Assembly (NCBI RefSeq): GCF_022024115.1
Contig: NZ_CP091792.1
Coordinates: 434,001 to 498,000, forward strand
Reading direction: 5' to 3'
Length of the DNA: 64,000 bases
Source: Prevotella communis
GTDB lineage: Bacteria > Bacteroidota > Bacteroidia > Bacteroidales > Bacteroidaceae
Notes under the pieces: model-generated
Seen by the model: only the letters and a program-made list of their open reading frames with translations
The model's database searches: none
What the model was told of the DNA's origin: nothing
Translations under genes and position numbers: made by a program
Shown: piece by piece, positions 35,128 through 43,683 of the stretch
Layout of the letters: each line of letters opens with the position of its first letter
Numbering within the stretch: position 1 is the stretch's first letter

Positions 35128-36471
35128 TTAAAAGAATATCATGGATAGAGCGTAAGCCACGATAGTTGATACGAACACACAGATAAGACCAGGCATCATA
35201 AATGAGTGGTTGAGCAGGTACTTACCGATAATTGTGGTACCACTTCGGTCGAAGTTTACCGTGGCAATATCTGATGGGTAATTGGGGATGAAAAAATAAC
35301 CATAGACGCTTGGCAATACGCCCAACAGGATAGGGCCTTCGATGCCAAGAGAATAGGCAAGTGGCAACATGGATACCACCACAGCACCTTGTGAGTTGAT
35401 CAGTACCGATACTAGGAAAAAGACGATGGCAATGGTCCATGGATGTGACTTTACGATATCTTCGAGCATGGCCTGAATCTCTGGCATGTAGTTGGAAAAA
35501 TATGTGTCGGCCATCCAGGCAATACCGTAGATAGCCACCACAGCCACCATGCCACTTTGCCATACAGGTCCTGCAACGGCTTTCTTGGGTTGTGCTCTAC
35601 AGAAGATAATCATCAGGGCAGCTGCCGAAATCATCACAATCTGAATGACGAGATTCATCTTCAGGGGCTTACCATCCCAAGATGGCAGGATGTTGATGCC
35701 GAATATCTGTAACACAGATAACATCACGATGACACCTAGAGCAAGCATGAATACATAGACGGCTCGCTTGGCTTCTGGAGCAATTCTTTTGTCGAGTGTT
35801 GTGGCACTGTTGCCATAAATGTAATTGTACTGCTCTGGGTCTTTTAGCTTTGCCTGGAATTGCGGATCCTTGTCCAAATCCAGACCGCGGTTGTAAGAGG
35901 CTGCTGCAGCTGCCATCAGTCCGCATAGACAGGCGGGAATGGAGATAAGCACAATCTGTATATTATTGACCTCAAAACCGTTTTCTGCAGATATGGCAGA
36001 GAATGCCACCACGGCTGCGGCAATGGGGGAACACGTAATACCCACCTGTGAGGCTATGGATGCAACACCACAGGGACGTTCTGGACGGATTCCTTTCTTC
36101 AGGGCGATATCGCAGATGATGGGCATCAAGGTATAGACTACGTGACCGGTACCCACAAAAACAGTGAGGAAGAAGGTACAGAGAGGTGCGAGGAACGTAA
36201 TCCATTTGGGGTGGTTGCGCAGTAACTTCTCGGCTATTTGTATCATCCAGTCCATACCGCCTGACGCTTGTAGCATACCTGCACAGGTCACGGCTGCAAT
36301 GATGATGTAGATAACATCGGTAGGAGGATTGCCTGGTTTCATACCAAAACCGAAAACGAGGATGGCTAAGCCAATACCGGAAATAGCACCCAACGCCAAA
36401 CTGCCGTAGCGTGAGCCGACGTACAACGCAAGGAGTACGACCATTAGTTCTACAATCATCAAAATACTCAT
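35128..36471 (-). CDS. Anaerobic C4-dicarboxylate transporter (Dcu family)
   Basis: Inner-membrane transporter of the DcuA/DcuB family, which exchanges fumarate, malate or aspartate for succinate. 447 aa from the ATG at 36471, with about 10-12 hydrophobic segments. An earlier start at 36522 would add a 17-residue N-terminal piece overlapping the promoter and is rejected. DcuA and DcuB cannot be separated by eye. In a succinate-producing anaerobe it would export succinate. It precedes the GH3 gene by 30 bases. Confidence 0.88.
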   Translation of the reverse strand: MSILMIVELMVVLLALYVGSRYGSLALGAISGIGLAILVFGFGMKPGNPPTDVIYIIIAAVTCAGMLQASGGMDWMIQIAEKLLRNHPKWITFLAPLCTFFLTVFVGTGHVVYTLMPIICDIALKKGIRPERPCGVASIASQVGITCSPIAAAVVAFSAISAENGFEVNNIQIVLISIPACLCGLMAAAAASYNRGLDLDKDPQFQAKLKDPEQYNYIYGNSATTLDKRIAPEAKRAVYVFMLALGVIVMLSVLQIFGINILPSWDGKPLKMNLVIQIVMISAAALMIIFCRAQPKKAVAGPVWQSGMVAVVAIYGIAWMADTYFSNYMPEIQAMLEDIVKSHPWTIAIVFFLVSVLINSQGAVVVSMLPLAYSLGIEGPILLGVLPSVYGYFFIPNYPSDIATVNFDRSGTTIIGKYLLNHSFMMPGLICVFVSTIVAYALSMIFF

Positions 36472-36500
36472 AGGATATAGTTTTAAGTTATAAGAATACG

Positions 36501-36508
36501 CAAAGATA
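36501..36508 (-). promoter_or_regulatory. Dcu -7 promoter element
   Basis: On the minus strand TATCTTTG, a perfect TAnnTTTG, lies 29 bases upstream of the Dcu ATG. It also supports the choice of the 36471 start. The -33 element is poor. Confidence 0.55.
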
Positions 36509-36595
36509 GGAATTATTTCCAATATTTGGGAAGTATGAATGGCGCAAAAATCCGTCTTTAAGATTTTTTAAGTATAGGATTCTGATATTATTGTG

Positions 36596-36603
36596 TATCT
36601 TTG
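36596..36603 (+). promoter_or_regulatory. -7 promoter element of the alpha/beta hydrolase
   Basis: TATCTTTG matches TAnnTTTG and lies 29 bases before the ATG at 36633. No clear -33 element is seen. Confidence 0.55.
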
Positions 36604-36632
36604 CAACCTGTAATATCATAAACGAAGAGCTT

Positions 36633-37793
36633 ATGAAGAAGTATCTATTGCTTGTTTTTATCATAGTCGTTGACCTGTTGGTAGTGATGCCTTCGCTTGC
36701 GCAGAAACGTGGAAAGTATGAATTTAAGCGCAACTTGCCTGTTTATGCTGACTCGTTAATCAAGGACCTGACTTATCCCTTGGCTTGGGGAAATAGTGAT
36801 ATCAAGGATTTTGATGTGTGGCGAAAAGTGGCGCGCCAGAAGGTGTTCGACTGTATGTTGACGCCCCCGCCAGCTCCAGCAGACGGCTTTCAGATGAAAG
36901 TATTGGCTGAGGAACAGCGTGATGGTTATAAAGCTCGTAAGATAGAGATTCGGTTGTCGCGCTATTATACGGTACCTGCCTATCTGTTGATACCAGACGG
37001 TAAGGGGCCTTTTCCTGCAGTTAATGCCTTGCACGATCATGGGGCACATCTCTTTATCGGAAAGGAGAAGATGATCCGTCCGTTGGCTTGCGAGGACTCA
37101 CTTGTCAGAGCTGATGCCCAACAGTGGGCTGATCAACTTTACGAGGGGCGGTTCGTTGGTGATGATTTGGCTCGTCATGGATATGTTGTTTTCTCTGCCG
37201 ATGCTCCGATGTGGGGTGAGCGTGGACAACAAGAAGGACCTAAACGCGACCGTTATGATATGATTGCCGGCAACATGATGATGTATGGCATTGACTTATC
37301 AGCCTATATGACCTATGACGATATTGCCGGTACGGAGCTTCTTGCCTCGTTACCAGAGGTGGATGCTGAGCGTATCGGTTGTATGGGTTGTTCCATGGGG
37401 GGCTATCGTGCCTGGATGTTGTCGGCCTTGAGTGATCGTATCAAGGCTGGTGCGGCCGTTTGTTGGATGGTGACTACCGATGAACAGATGTCGTTCAACT
37501 ATAGTCGCACGGAGAATGGCGGTTTTGCCAACTGTTTCCCGGGCTTGCGTCGTTGGCTCGACTATCCTCATGTGGCCAGTATGGCTTGTCCTAAGGCGAT
37601 GCTGTTTATCAATGGTTCGCAGGATAAACTCTTCCCTGTGCCTGGTGTCGAGAAAGCCTTCAAGGTGATGCACGATACCTGGAAGAGTCAGGGGGTCAAC
37701 GAAAAACTGGAGACGGAACTTTGGGATATTCCCCACAGTTGTCCTGTGAGGGCCCAAGAACGCGTACTCCAGTTCTTCCAGAAAAATCTGTGA
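36633..37793 (+). CDS. Secreted alpha/beta hydrolase (dienelactone hydrolase / acetyl esterase type)
   Basis: 386 aa with a signal peptide ending VVMPSLAQ. The oxyanion region is NALHDHGAH, the nucleophile is Ser254 in GCSMGG, the acid is in FINGSQDKLFPVPG and the His in WDIPHSC. The arrangement matches the large alpha/beta hydrolases (Abhydrolase_7-like) often annotated as acetyl-xylan esterases in gut Bacteroidetes. The ATG at 36633 is preferred over one at 36591, which lies upstream of the promoter. It is transcribed away from Dcu and converges on the DUF3467 gene with only eight bases between stop codons. Confidence 0.8.
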   Translation: MKKYLLLVFIIVVDLLVVMPSLAQKRGKYEFKRNLPVYADSLIKDLTYPLAWGNSDIKDFDVWRKVARQKVFDCMLTPPPAPADGFQMKVLAEEQRDGYKARKIEIRLSRYYTVPAYLLIPDGKGPFPAVNALHDHGAHLFIGKEKMIRPLACEDSLVRADAQQWADQLYEGRFVGDDLARHGYVVFSADAPMWGERGQQEGPKRDRYDMIAGNMMMYGIDLSAYMTYDDIAGTELLASLPEVDAERIGCMGCSMGGYRAWMLSALSDRIKAGAAVCWMVTTDEQMSFNYSRTENGGFANCFPGLRRWLDYPHVASMACPKAMLFINGSQDKLFPVPGVEKAFKVMHDTWKSQGVNEKLETELWDIPHSCPVRAQERVLQFFQKNL

Positions 37794-37801
37794 TGTGTTT
37801 C

Positions 37802-38125
37802 TTATGCCTCGCCCTTACCTGATCCGAAGGGGGCGATAGTGCGTGGACCTTGCTCTTCTTCTGGCATTTTTATCTTTCCGAATTGATGCTCGTAGCGCAT
37901 GAGATTCTCCTGGAGTGCACCCAACAGACGTTTGGCGTGTTCGGGAGCCAGGATGACACGACTACGTACCTGGGCCTTTGGCAGGCCTGGGAGCATGCGT
38001 GCGAAATCGACGATAAATTCTGATGATGAATGGGTGATGATGGCAAAGTTGGCATACTCACCTTGCGCCTTGTCGGGCGTCAGTTCTAATTGCAGTCCTT
38101 GCTGCTTCTGTTCGTTTTCGTTCAT
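37802..38125 (-). CDS. DUF3467 protein
   Basis: 107-residue protein of the DUF3467 family, of unknown function, with the family's YANFAIITHSSSEFIVDFAR core and ILAPEHAKRLLGALQENL. It is small, without a signal peptide or membrane segment. The ATG at 38125 is preferred to a TTG at 38149. It is the last gene of the nitrilase-iorA-iorB run. In some Bacteroidales I recall a DUF3467 gene next to rpoBC. Confidence 0.85.
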   Translation of the reverse strand: MNENEQKQQGLQLELTPDKAQGEYANFAIITHSSSEFIVDFARMLPGLPKAQVRSRVILAPEHAKRLLGALQENLMRYEHQFGKIKMPEEEQGPRTIAPFGSGKGEA

Positions 38126-38158
38126 TGTATGTTTTTTATCTTTTTGCAATTTTATCTT

Positions 38159-38728
38159 TTATTGTGCCTCACGTCCTAGTGCCAGAGCCTTGATGTTGGC
38201 CTCTACAATGGCTTCACCCTTGCGACCGAAAACTCGACGGATGGCATCTTCCAGTTTTTCATATTCAATACCGAGGGCCTTTTGGGCAGCCCCCAGCAAA
38301 ATTACATTAGCAGAGCGGGGAACCCCGTTGTCCTTGGCCATCTGCTCGATATTGATGCTGATGACATGAGGCAGTTTCTTGAGGTCGGCCTCAATGACAG
38401 CCATGTCAGGATAATTGGGGATATTCACGAAAGGAGTGGCTGAGGTGATAATCCAACCGTCTTTCTTCAGGTAGGGCAAGTAGCGCAGAGCCTCCATGGG
38501 CTCCATGGAGATGATTACGTCGGCTCCACCCTTGGGTATCAAGTCGCTATGGATGGGATCGCTGGAAATGCGCAGGTTTGACTGCACATCACCGCCGCGC
38601 TGACTCATACCGTGTACCTCGGCCTGCTTGATATAGAGGTTCTCGTTCATGGCTGCTTCGCCAATGATGGTGGCGATAGAGAGGATACCCTGTCCTCCTA
38701 CACCGCACAATATAATGTCTGTCTTCAT
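38159..38728 (-). CDS. iorB: Indolepyruvate oxidoreductase subunit beta
   Basis: Beta (gamma-type) subunit of the 2-oxoacid:ferredoxin oxidoreductase for aryl pyruvates. 189 aa starting MKTDIILCGVGGQGILSIAT, the conserved N-terminal motif. Its ATG (38728) overlaps the iorA stop codon in the ATGA arrangement, showing translational coupling; an earlier start inside iorA is rejected. Confidence 0.93.
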   Translation of the reverse strand: MKTDIILCGVGGQGILSIATIIGEAAMNENLYIKQAEVHGMSQRGGDVQSNLRISSDPIHSDLIPKGGADVIISMEPMEALRYLPYLKKDGWIITSATPFVNIPNYPDMAVIEADLKKLPHVISINIEQMAKDNGVPRSANVILLGAAQKALGIEYEKLEDAIRRVFGRKGEAIVEANIKALALGREAQ

Positions 38729-40326
38729 TTTGCTGCTTTCTTTTGTTTCAAATGACGTTGTAGGGTCTGCATACATTCACGACGTGGAATGATGACAGAT
38801 GTGCCCTTGTAGTTGATCTCATCGCGAATCATCTGTGTGATTTCCGGCATGTTCTTGGGCAGAGGGACAACAACCTTCAGGTGTTCTTCGCTCAAACCGA
38901 GTCCGCGGCAGATGGCTTCAAACTTATTCGTACCTGCAGAATCCTGACCGCCAGTCATACCTGTGGTAAGGTTGTCGGAGATAATCACGGTGATATTTGC
39001 ATTCTCGTTGATGGCATCCAATAGACCGGTCATACCTGAATGGGTGAAGGTGGAGTCCCCAATAACGGCAACAGCTGGCCACTGGCCTGCATCGGCAGCA
39101 CCCTTGGCCATAGTGATAGAAGCGCCCATATCAACACAAGAGTGGATGGCGCGGAATGGGGGCAGGAAACCAAGGGTGTAGCAACCGATATCACCGAAAA
39201 CACGGGGATTCTCGTATTCCTTCAGAACTTCGTTCAATGCAGCGTAGACATCACGGTGACCACAGCCCTGACAGAGTGCAGGTGGACGTGGAGCAACATC
39301 TGCGCAGGGGTCGAAGCATTCGCCAATCTCCATGCCCAGTGCTTTCTTTACAATATCGGGGGTCAGTTCGCCTGTACGGGGCAGGGTCCCGTCGAGCTTG
39401 CCTTTGATGTTCATACTCTCGCTGACACCGCGTACCATATCCTCGATGAATGGCTGCCCCTCCTCAACGATGAGCACTTGCTTGCATTCGCTGAGCATGC
39501 GGCGTACCAGTTTCTTGGGGAGCGGATACTGTGAAATCTTCAGGATGGGGTAGGGACTTCCACTGGGGAAACACTCGTTTACGTAGTTGAAGCCGATACC
39601 ACTGGCAATGATACCCAGCGACTTGTCCTGACCTTCTATATATATATTATAAGGTGAATTGGCGGCATCTTCCTCCAAGGAAGCCTGTTGAGCCGTCACG
39701 ATATCATTGCGCTTACGGGCATTGGCAGGCAGCAGCACCCAGTTCTTGGCCTCGGCGTTGTAGTTAAGCTCGTTCTGTTGGCGCGGAACGTCAACACACT
39801 CAACGACGGCGCGACTATGTGCCATACGGGTGGTGACGCGCATCAATACTGGCAAGCACTGCTTCTCTGAGTAATCGAAGGCTGCAGCCATCATGTCGTA
39901 GGCCTCCTGCTGATTGCTGGGTTCGAAAATGGGCACCATTGCAAACTTGCCGTAGAAACGAGAGTCCTGTTCATCCTGAGAGGAGTGCATCGAGGGGTCG
40001 TCAGCCACGAGGACTACCACACCACCGTTCACGCCAGTCATGCCGCTGTTGACAAACGGGTCGGCACAGACGTTCATGCCTACGTGCTTCATACATACCA
40101 GTGCACGCTTGCCCATGAACGACATACCCAATGCGGCCTCCATGGCTGTCTTTTCGTTGGTTGACCAACGGCTGTGTACGCCGCGTTCCTTAGCAAGGGC
40201 GTTGCCCTGGATGAACTCCGTAATTTCTGTCGACGGGGTGCCAGGATAAGCATACACACCTGATAGTCCGGCATGTAGCGCTCCCAGCGCAATGGCTTCG
40301 TCGCCAAGTAATAGTTGTTTCTTCAT
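38725..40326 (-). CDS. iorA: Indolepyruvate oxidoreductase subunit alpha, no C-terminal ferredoxin domain
   Basis: Thiamine-diphosphate subunit that oxidises indolepyruvate, phenylpyruvate and similar acids to the acyl-CoA with ferredoxin as acceptor. It has the N-terminal pyrimidine-binding domain (GDEAIALGALHAGLSGVYAY) and the TPP domain with CQGCGHRDVY and GDSTFTHSGMTGLLDAINEN. It is 533 aa and ends MQTLQRHLKQKKAAK. The C-terminal two-cluster ferredoxin domain seen in longer archaeal IorA is absent. It starts two bases after the nitrilase stop. Confidence 0.92.
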   Translation of the reverse strand: MKKQLLLGDEAIALGALHAGLSGVYAYPGTPSTEITEFIQGNALAKERGVHSRWSTNEKTAMEAALGMSFMGKRALVCMKHVGMNVCADPFVNSGMTGVNGGVVVLVADDPSMHSSQDEQDSRFYGKFAMVPIFEPSNQQEAYDMMAAAFDYSEKQCLPVLMRVTTRMAHSRAVVECVDVPRQQNELNYNAEAKNWVLLPANARKRNDIVTAQQASLEEDAANSPYNIYIEGQDKSLGIIASGIGFNYVNECFPSGSPYPILKISQYPLPKKLVRRMLSECKQVLIVEEGQPFIEDMVRGVSESMNIKGKLDGTLPRTGELTPDIVKKALGMEIGECFDPCADVAPRPPALCQGCGHRDVYAALNEVLKEYENPRVFGDIGCYTLGFLPPFRAIHSCVDMGASITMAKGAADAGQWPAVAVIGDSTFTHSGMTGLLDAINENANITVIISDNLTTGMTGGQDSAGTNKFEAICRGLGLSEEHLKVVVPLPKNMPEITQMIRDEINYKGTSVIIPRRECMQTLQRHLKQKKAAK

Positions 40327-40328
40327 AT

Positions 40329-41093
40329 TTACTGGTTTTTTAATATAAAATCATCTGCATCCTGTAAAACAGGGAATTTCTCTCTGAAGCGCAGTAGTCG
40401 CGCTATGTTGAGTTCGCCAATAGCAATTCCTTCTTCGTGATCGTTGCAATGGGCTATCGTCTTTCCGTAGGCATCTATGATGGCAGAGGCTCCAGAATAG
40501 GTACAGGCAGGGTCCTCTCCTATGCGATTGACGCCAATGACGAAGCATTGGTTCTCTAATGCACGGGCCTTGAGCAGCGTCTGCCATACGTCAATGCGTG
40601 GTGTTGGCCAGTTGGCCACATAGATGACTGCGTCATAATCCAAACAGTTGCGACTGAATACGGGGAAACGCAAATCGTAGCATACCTGCAGGAGAAATCT
40701 GATTCTGCGCCACTCTACGATAACACGCTCCTGTCCGGCTACATAGGCATCCGTCTCACCTGCATAGCTGAAGAGGTGATGCTTGTCGTAATAGTCGTAG
40801 GTGCCGTCGGGACGTACAAAGAAAAGACGGTTGCGTAAACTCCCGTCCTCATCTTTTGTGGCGATGCTTGCAGCAAAGGCGGCATCCTTTTCTTTTGCCT
40901 GCTGTTGTAGCCACGTCAGACCGTGGGAGATGTCTGTGGTTTCATTACCTTTAGCCATGAATCCCGTGGTGAAAGTCTCTGCCAATACGTATAAGTCAGC
41001 CTCCGACTGTCGGTCGAGAAGTTGGCTAAGGTGGCGGAGATTTTCCGTCGGCTGTGCCCATACAATATCGTGCTGTACGATGGCTACTTTCAT
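40329..41093 (-). CDS. Omega-amidase-like nitrilase family hydrolase
   Basis: Carbon-nitrogen hydrolase of 254 aa with the catalytic triad Glu39 (VLAETFTTGF), Lys104 (YYDKHHLFSY) and Cys138 (LLQVCYDLRFP). The closest family by memory is YafV-like omega-amidase, which cleaves alpha-keto acid amides such as 2-oxoglutaramate. The ATG at 41093 gives the usual MKVAIVQHDIVW start. Two bases before iorA, so the operon links amide or keto-acid removal to keto-acid oxidation after transamination of amino acids; that link is inference. Confidence 0.85.
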   Translation of the reverse strand: MKVAIVQHDIVWAQPTENLRHLSQLLDRQSEADLYVLAETFTTGFMAKGNETTDISHGLTWLQQQAKEKDAAFAASIATKDEDGSLRNRLFFVRPDGTYDYYDKHHLFSYAGETDAYVAGQERVIVEWRRIRFLLQVCYDLRFPVFSRNCLDYDAVIYVANWPTPRIDVWQTLLKARALENQCFVIGVNRIGEDPACTYSGASAIIDAYGKTIAHCNDHEEGIAIGELNIARLLRFREKFPVLQDADDFILKNQ

Positions 41094-41116
41094 GCTTAGG
41101 TTACTATTTGAGTTTG

Positions 41117-41148
41117 CAAATTTACAATGTTTTTGCGGGATTGCCAAA
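41117..41148 (-). promoter_or_regulatory. Promoter of the nitrilase-iorA-iorB-DUF3467 operon
   Basis: On the minus strand TTTG (41148-41145), a 20-bp spacer and TAAATTTG (41124-41117): a full consensus match, 23 bases before the nitrilase ATG. Confidence 0.8.
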
Positions 41149-41202
41149 GTTTTTGTGATTAAAAATTATAATAAATAAGGTAAAAACTGCGTTATTGATA
41201 AC

Positions 41203-42141
41203 GTGTTAAGGCGAAATCTGTTGATATTGGCCCTACTACTGATGGCCTTGCAGGGGGTGCAGGCACAGTATGATCCGTCGTTCAGTCACTACTGGGCGAT
41301 GGAGACGGCGTATAATCCTGCCGCTGCTGGTAAACAGAATAAAGTGAACGTGGTGGTGGATTATAATATGTCGCTGGTGGGTTTTGAGCATAATCCAAAG
41401 ACGATGTTTCTTTCTGCGGATCTGCCCTTTCAGTTCCTAGGTACTTATCATGGCGTAGGCGCGCAGATCGTGAACGATGATATCGGTGTGTTCTCGCATA
41501 AGAAATTCTCGGTGATGTATGCACCGAAAATAAAACTTCTCGGTGGTGTGTTGAGTCTGGGTATACAACCGGCGATGCTCAGCGAGACTTTGAAAGGCTC
41601 TGAACTGGATTTCATTGACTCTGGTGATGAAGCACTGCCCACGTCAAATGTTGACGGAACGGCCTTTGATCTTAATGCAGGAGTCTATTATCAGCAGAAG
41701 TCGTGGTATGCAGGTGCATCGGTTCAACATCTGCTTGCACCCGAGGTAGAAATAGGCGAAACCAATCAATTGGACATTGCTATGTCATATTATTTTATGG
41801 CTGGATGCAATATTCGCCTTAGAAATCCGTTCTTATCAATACAGCCATCTGTTATGGGACGTTCAGACGGGGTGGGATATCGCACTGATTTTACAACACG
41901 TCTGACCTACGTTCATGAGCAGAAAGTGATGTATGCAGGACTGGGCTATAGTCCGGGAACATCGATTACGGCTTATGTTGGCGGCAAGTTCCACGGTGTG
42001 ATGTTGGGCTATAGTTATGAATACTACACAACGGCCCTGAGCATCGGCAATGGCGGGCACGAATTGTTTGTGGGCTATCAGACAGATATCAATTTCTCGA
42101 AGAAAGGCCGGAACCGTCATCAGAGTGTGAGACTATTATAA
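41203..42141 (+). CDS. porP: Type IX secretion outer-membrane protein PorP/SprF family
   Basis: 312 aa with a signal peptide ending LQGVQAQ, then the family hallmark YDPSFSHYWAMETAYNPAAAGK and a beta-barrel body. The start is a GTG at 41203; the frame upstream closes at a TAA at 41176 and contains no ATG. First gene of the type IX secretion core operon. The promoter is not obvious; the divergent nitrilase promoter lies between. Confidence 0.9.
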   Translation: MLRRNLLILALLLMALQGVQAQYDPSFSHYWAMETAYNPAAAGKQNKVNVVVDYNMSLVGFEHNPKTMFLSADLPFQFLGTYHGVGAQIVNDDIGVFSHKKFSVMYAPKIKLLGGVLSLGIQPAMLSETLKGSELDFIDSGDEALPTSNVDGTAFDLNAGVYYQQKSWYAGASVQHLLAPEVEIGETNQLDIAMSYYFMAGCNIRLRNPFLSIQPSVMGRSDGVGYRTDFTTRLTYVHEQKVMYAGLGYSPGTSITAYVGGKFHGVMLGYSYEYYTTALSIGNGGHELFVGYQTDINFSKKGRNRHQSVRLL

Positions 42142-42168
42142 ATAATGAATAAAGAAAAAAGTCGAAAT

Positions 42169-43632
42169 ATGAAACAAAATGTTTTTTGCCTTCTAGTCGT
42201 AGCACTTGTTCTCGCAAGTTGTTTCGGTGGAAAGGAGACAACATCTGCAGGAGGTGAACTGACAGGATCCAACGGACATGCTTTTACAGAACCCGCTCCT
42301 TATGGAATGGTGCTTGTGAAGCGTGGTCATCTGCGTATGGGACTGGAAACCGCTGATTCGCTATGGGGAAAACAAACACCTGTAAAGGATATCTCAGTAG
42401 AGGGCTTCTGGATGGATGATACGGAGATTACAAATTCTGAGTATCGTCAGTTTGTGAATTATGTACGCGACTCAATCATTCGCGAGCGTCTGGCTGATCC
42501 TAACTATGGTGGTGACGAAAGTTATAAGATTGAGGAGGAGGAAGACAAGGATGGAAATCTTGTGAAGCCACACCTGAACTGGAAGAAAGCTCTGCCCCGT
42601 AAACCTAATGAGGATGAACGTCGTGCCATAGAGAGCGTATATGTGACGAACCCTGTAACGGGCGAGAAAATGTTGGATGCCAGTCAGATGAACTATCGCT
42701 ATGAGGTTTACGACTATGTTGAGGCAGCCAAACGTCATAACCGTCTGAATCCTCAGGAACGCAACCTGAATACGGATGTGGTTGTGAATCCTCAGGAAGA
42801 AGTGTGGATTTCCAAGGATACTGCTTATATTGATGAGGAGGGTAAGATTATTCGTCAGACCATCAATCGCCAGTTGAGTGGTCCATGGGACTTCCTTAAT
42901 ACTTATATTATTAATATCTATCCTGACACTACCTGTTGGGTGAACGACTTCCCCAATGCTGATAACGAGGTGTATATGCGCAATTATTTCTCAAGTGCGG
43001 CCTATAATGACTATCCCGTGGTGGGCGTTACTTGGGAACAGGCTAATGCTTTCTGTGCATGGCGCACGGAGTTCCTGCTGAAGGGACTTGGCCCTGCTGC
43101 CCGTCAAGTTCAGCGCTATCGTCTGCCAACGGAGGCAGAATGGGAATATGCCGCTCGTGGCAAGGAACAGAATGAGTTCCCTTGGGCTAACGAGGATGTG
43201 GCAAGTGGCAAGGGTTGTTTCTATGCTAACTTCAAACCTGAGAATGGTAACTACACCAAGGATGGTAACCTGATTACGTCGAAGGTGGGAATTTATAGTG
43301 CAAATAGCAACGGCCTTTTTGATATGGCGGGTAATGTGGCTGAGTGGACTTCTACCATTTACACAGAGGCTGGTGTGGATGCTATGAATGATATCAACCC
43401 GCAACTGAAGTATAATGCGGCCCTTGAGGATCCTTATCGTTTGAAGAAGAAGAGTGTACGTGGTGGTTCATGGAAAGATCCCGAGAACTATATCCGTTCT
43501 GCATGGCGTAGCAGTGAATATCAGAACCAGCCTCGCTCGTACATCGGCTTCCGTTGCGTACGTTCGTTGGCAAATACGACAAGTGAGAAAGTGAAGCCCG
43601 CTAAGGCGTCTGCAAAGAAATCAAGAAAGTAA
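42169..43632 (+). CDS. porK: Type IX secretion lipoprotein PorK/GldK
   Basis: 487-residue lipoprotein with signal peptide and lipobox LASC (Cys at about residue 19). It contains an FGE-sulfatase/SUMF1-like fold: EGFWMDDTEITNSEYRQFVN near the N-terminus and RLPTEAEWEYAARGK, LFDMAGNVAEW and VRGGSWKDPENYIRSAWRS in the C-terminal half. PorK forms the periplasmic ring with PorN under the outer membrane. An in-frame ATG at 42145 would add eight residues, but the later ATG gives a canonical lipoprotein signal. Confidence 0.93.
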   Translation: MKQNVFCLLVVALVLASCFGGKETTSAGGELTGSNGHAFTEPAPYGMVLVKRGHLRMGLETADSLWGKQTPVKDISVEGFWMDDTEITNSEYRQFVNYVRDSIIRERLADPNYGGDESYKIEEEEDKDGNLVKPHLNWKKALPRKPNEDERRAIESVYVTNPVTGEKMLDASQMNYRYEVYDYVEAAKRHNRLNPQERNLNTDVVVNPQEEVWISKDTAYIDEEGKIIRQTINRQLSGPWDFLNTYIINIYPDTTCWVNDFPNADNEVYMRNYFSSAAYNDYPVVGVTWEQANAFCAWRTEFLLKGLGPAARQVQRYRLPTEAEWEYAARGKEQNEFPWANEDVASGKGCFYANFKPENGNYTKDGNLITSKVGIYSANSNGLFDMAGNVAEWTSTIYTEAGVDAMNDINPQLKYNAALEDPYRLKKKSVRGGSWKDPENYIRSAWRSSEYQNQPRSYIGFRCVRSLANTTSEKVKPAKASAKKSRK

Positions 43633-43639
43633 AATAAGT

Positions 43640-43673
43640 CGTTATATCGTAATAACGGAATAACGCCATAACG
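43640..43673 (+). repeat. ATAACG repeat in the porK-porL spacer
   Basis: ATAACG starts at 43652, 43660 and 43668 (8-bp period), and the inverted form CGTTAT is at 43640-43645. It fills most of the 51-base spacer. Its role is unknown. Confidence 0.6.
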
Positions 43674-43683
43674 AAATATCACA

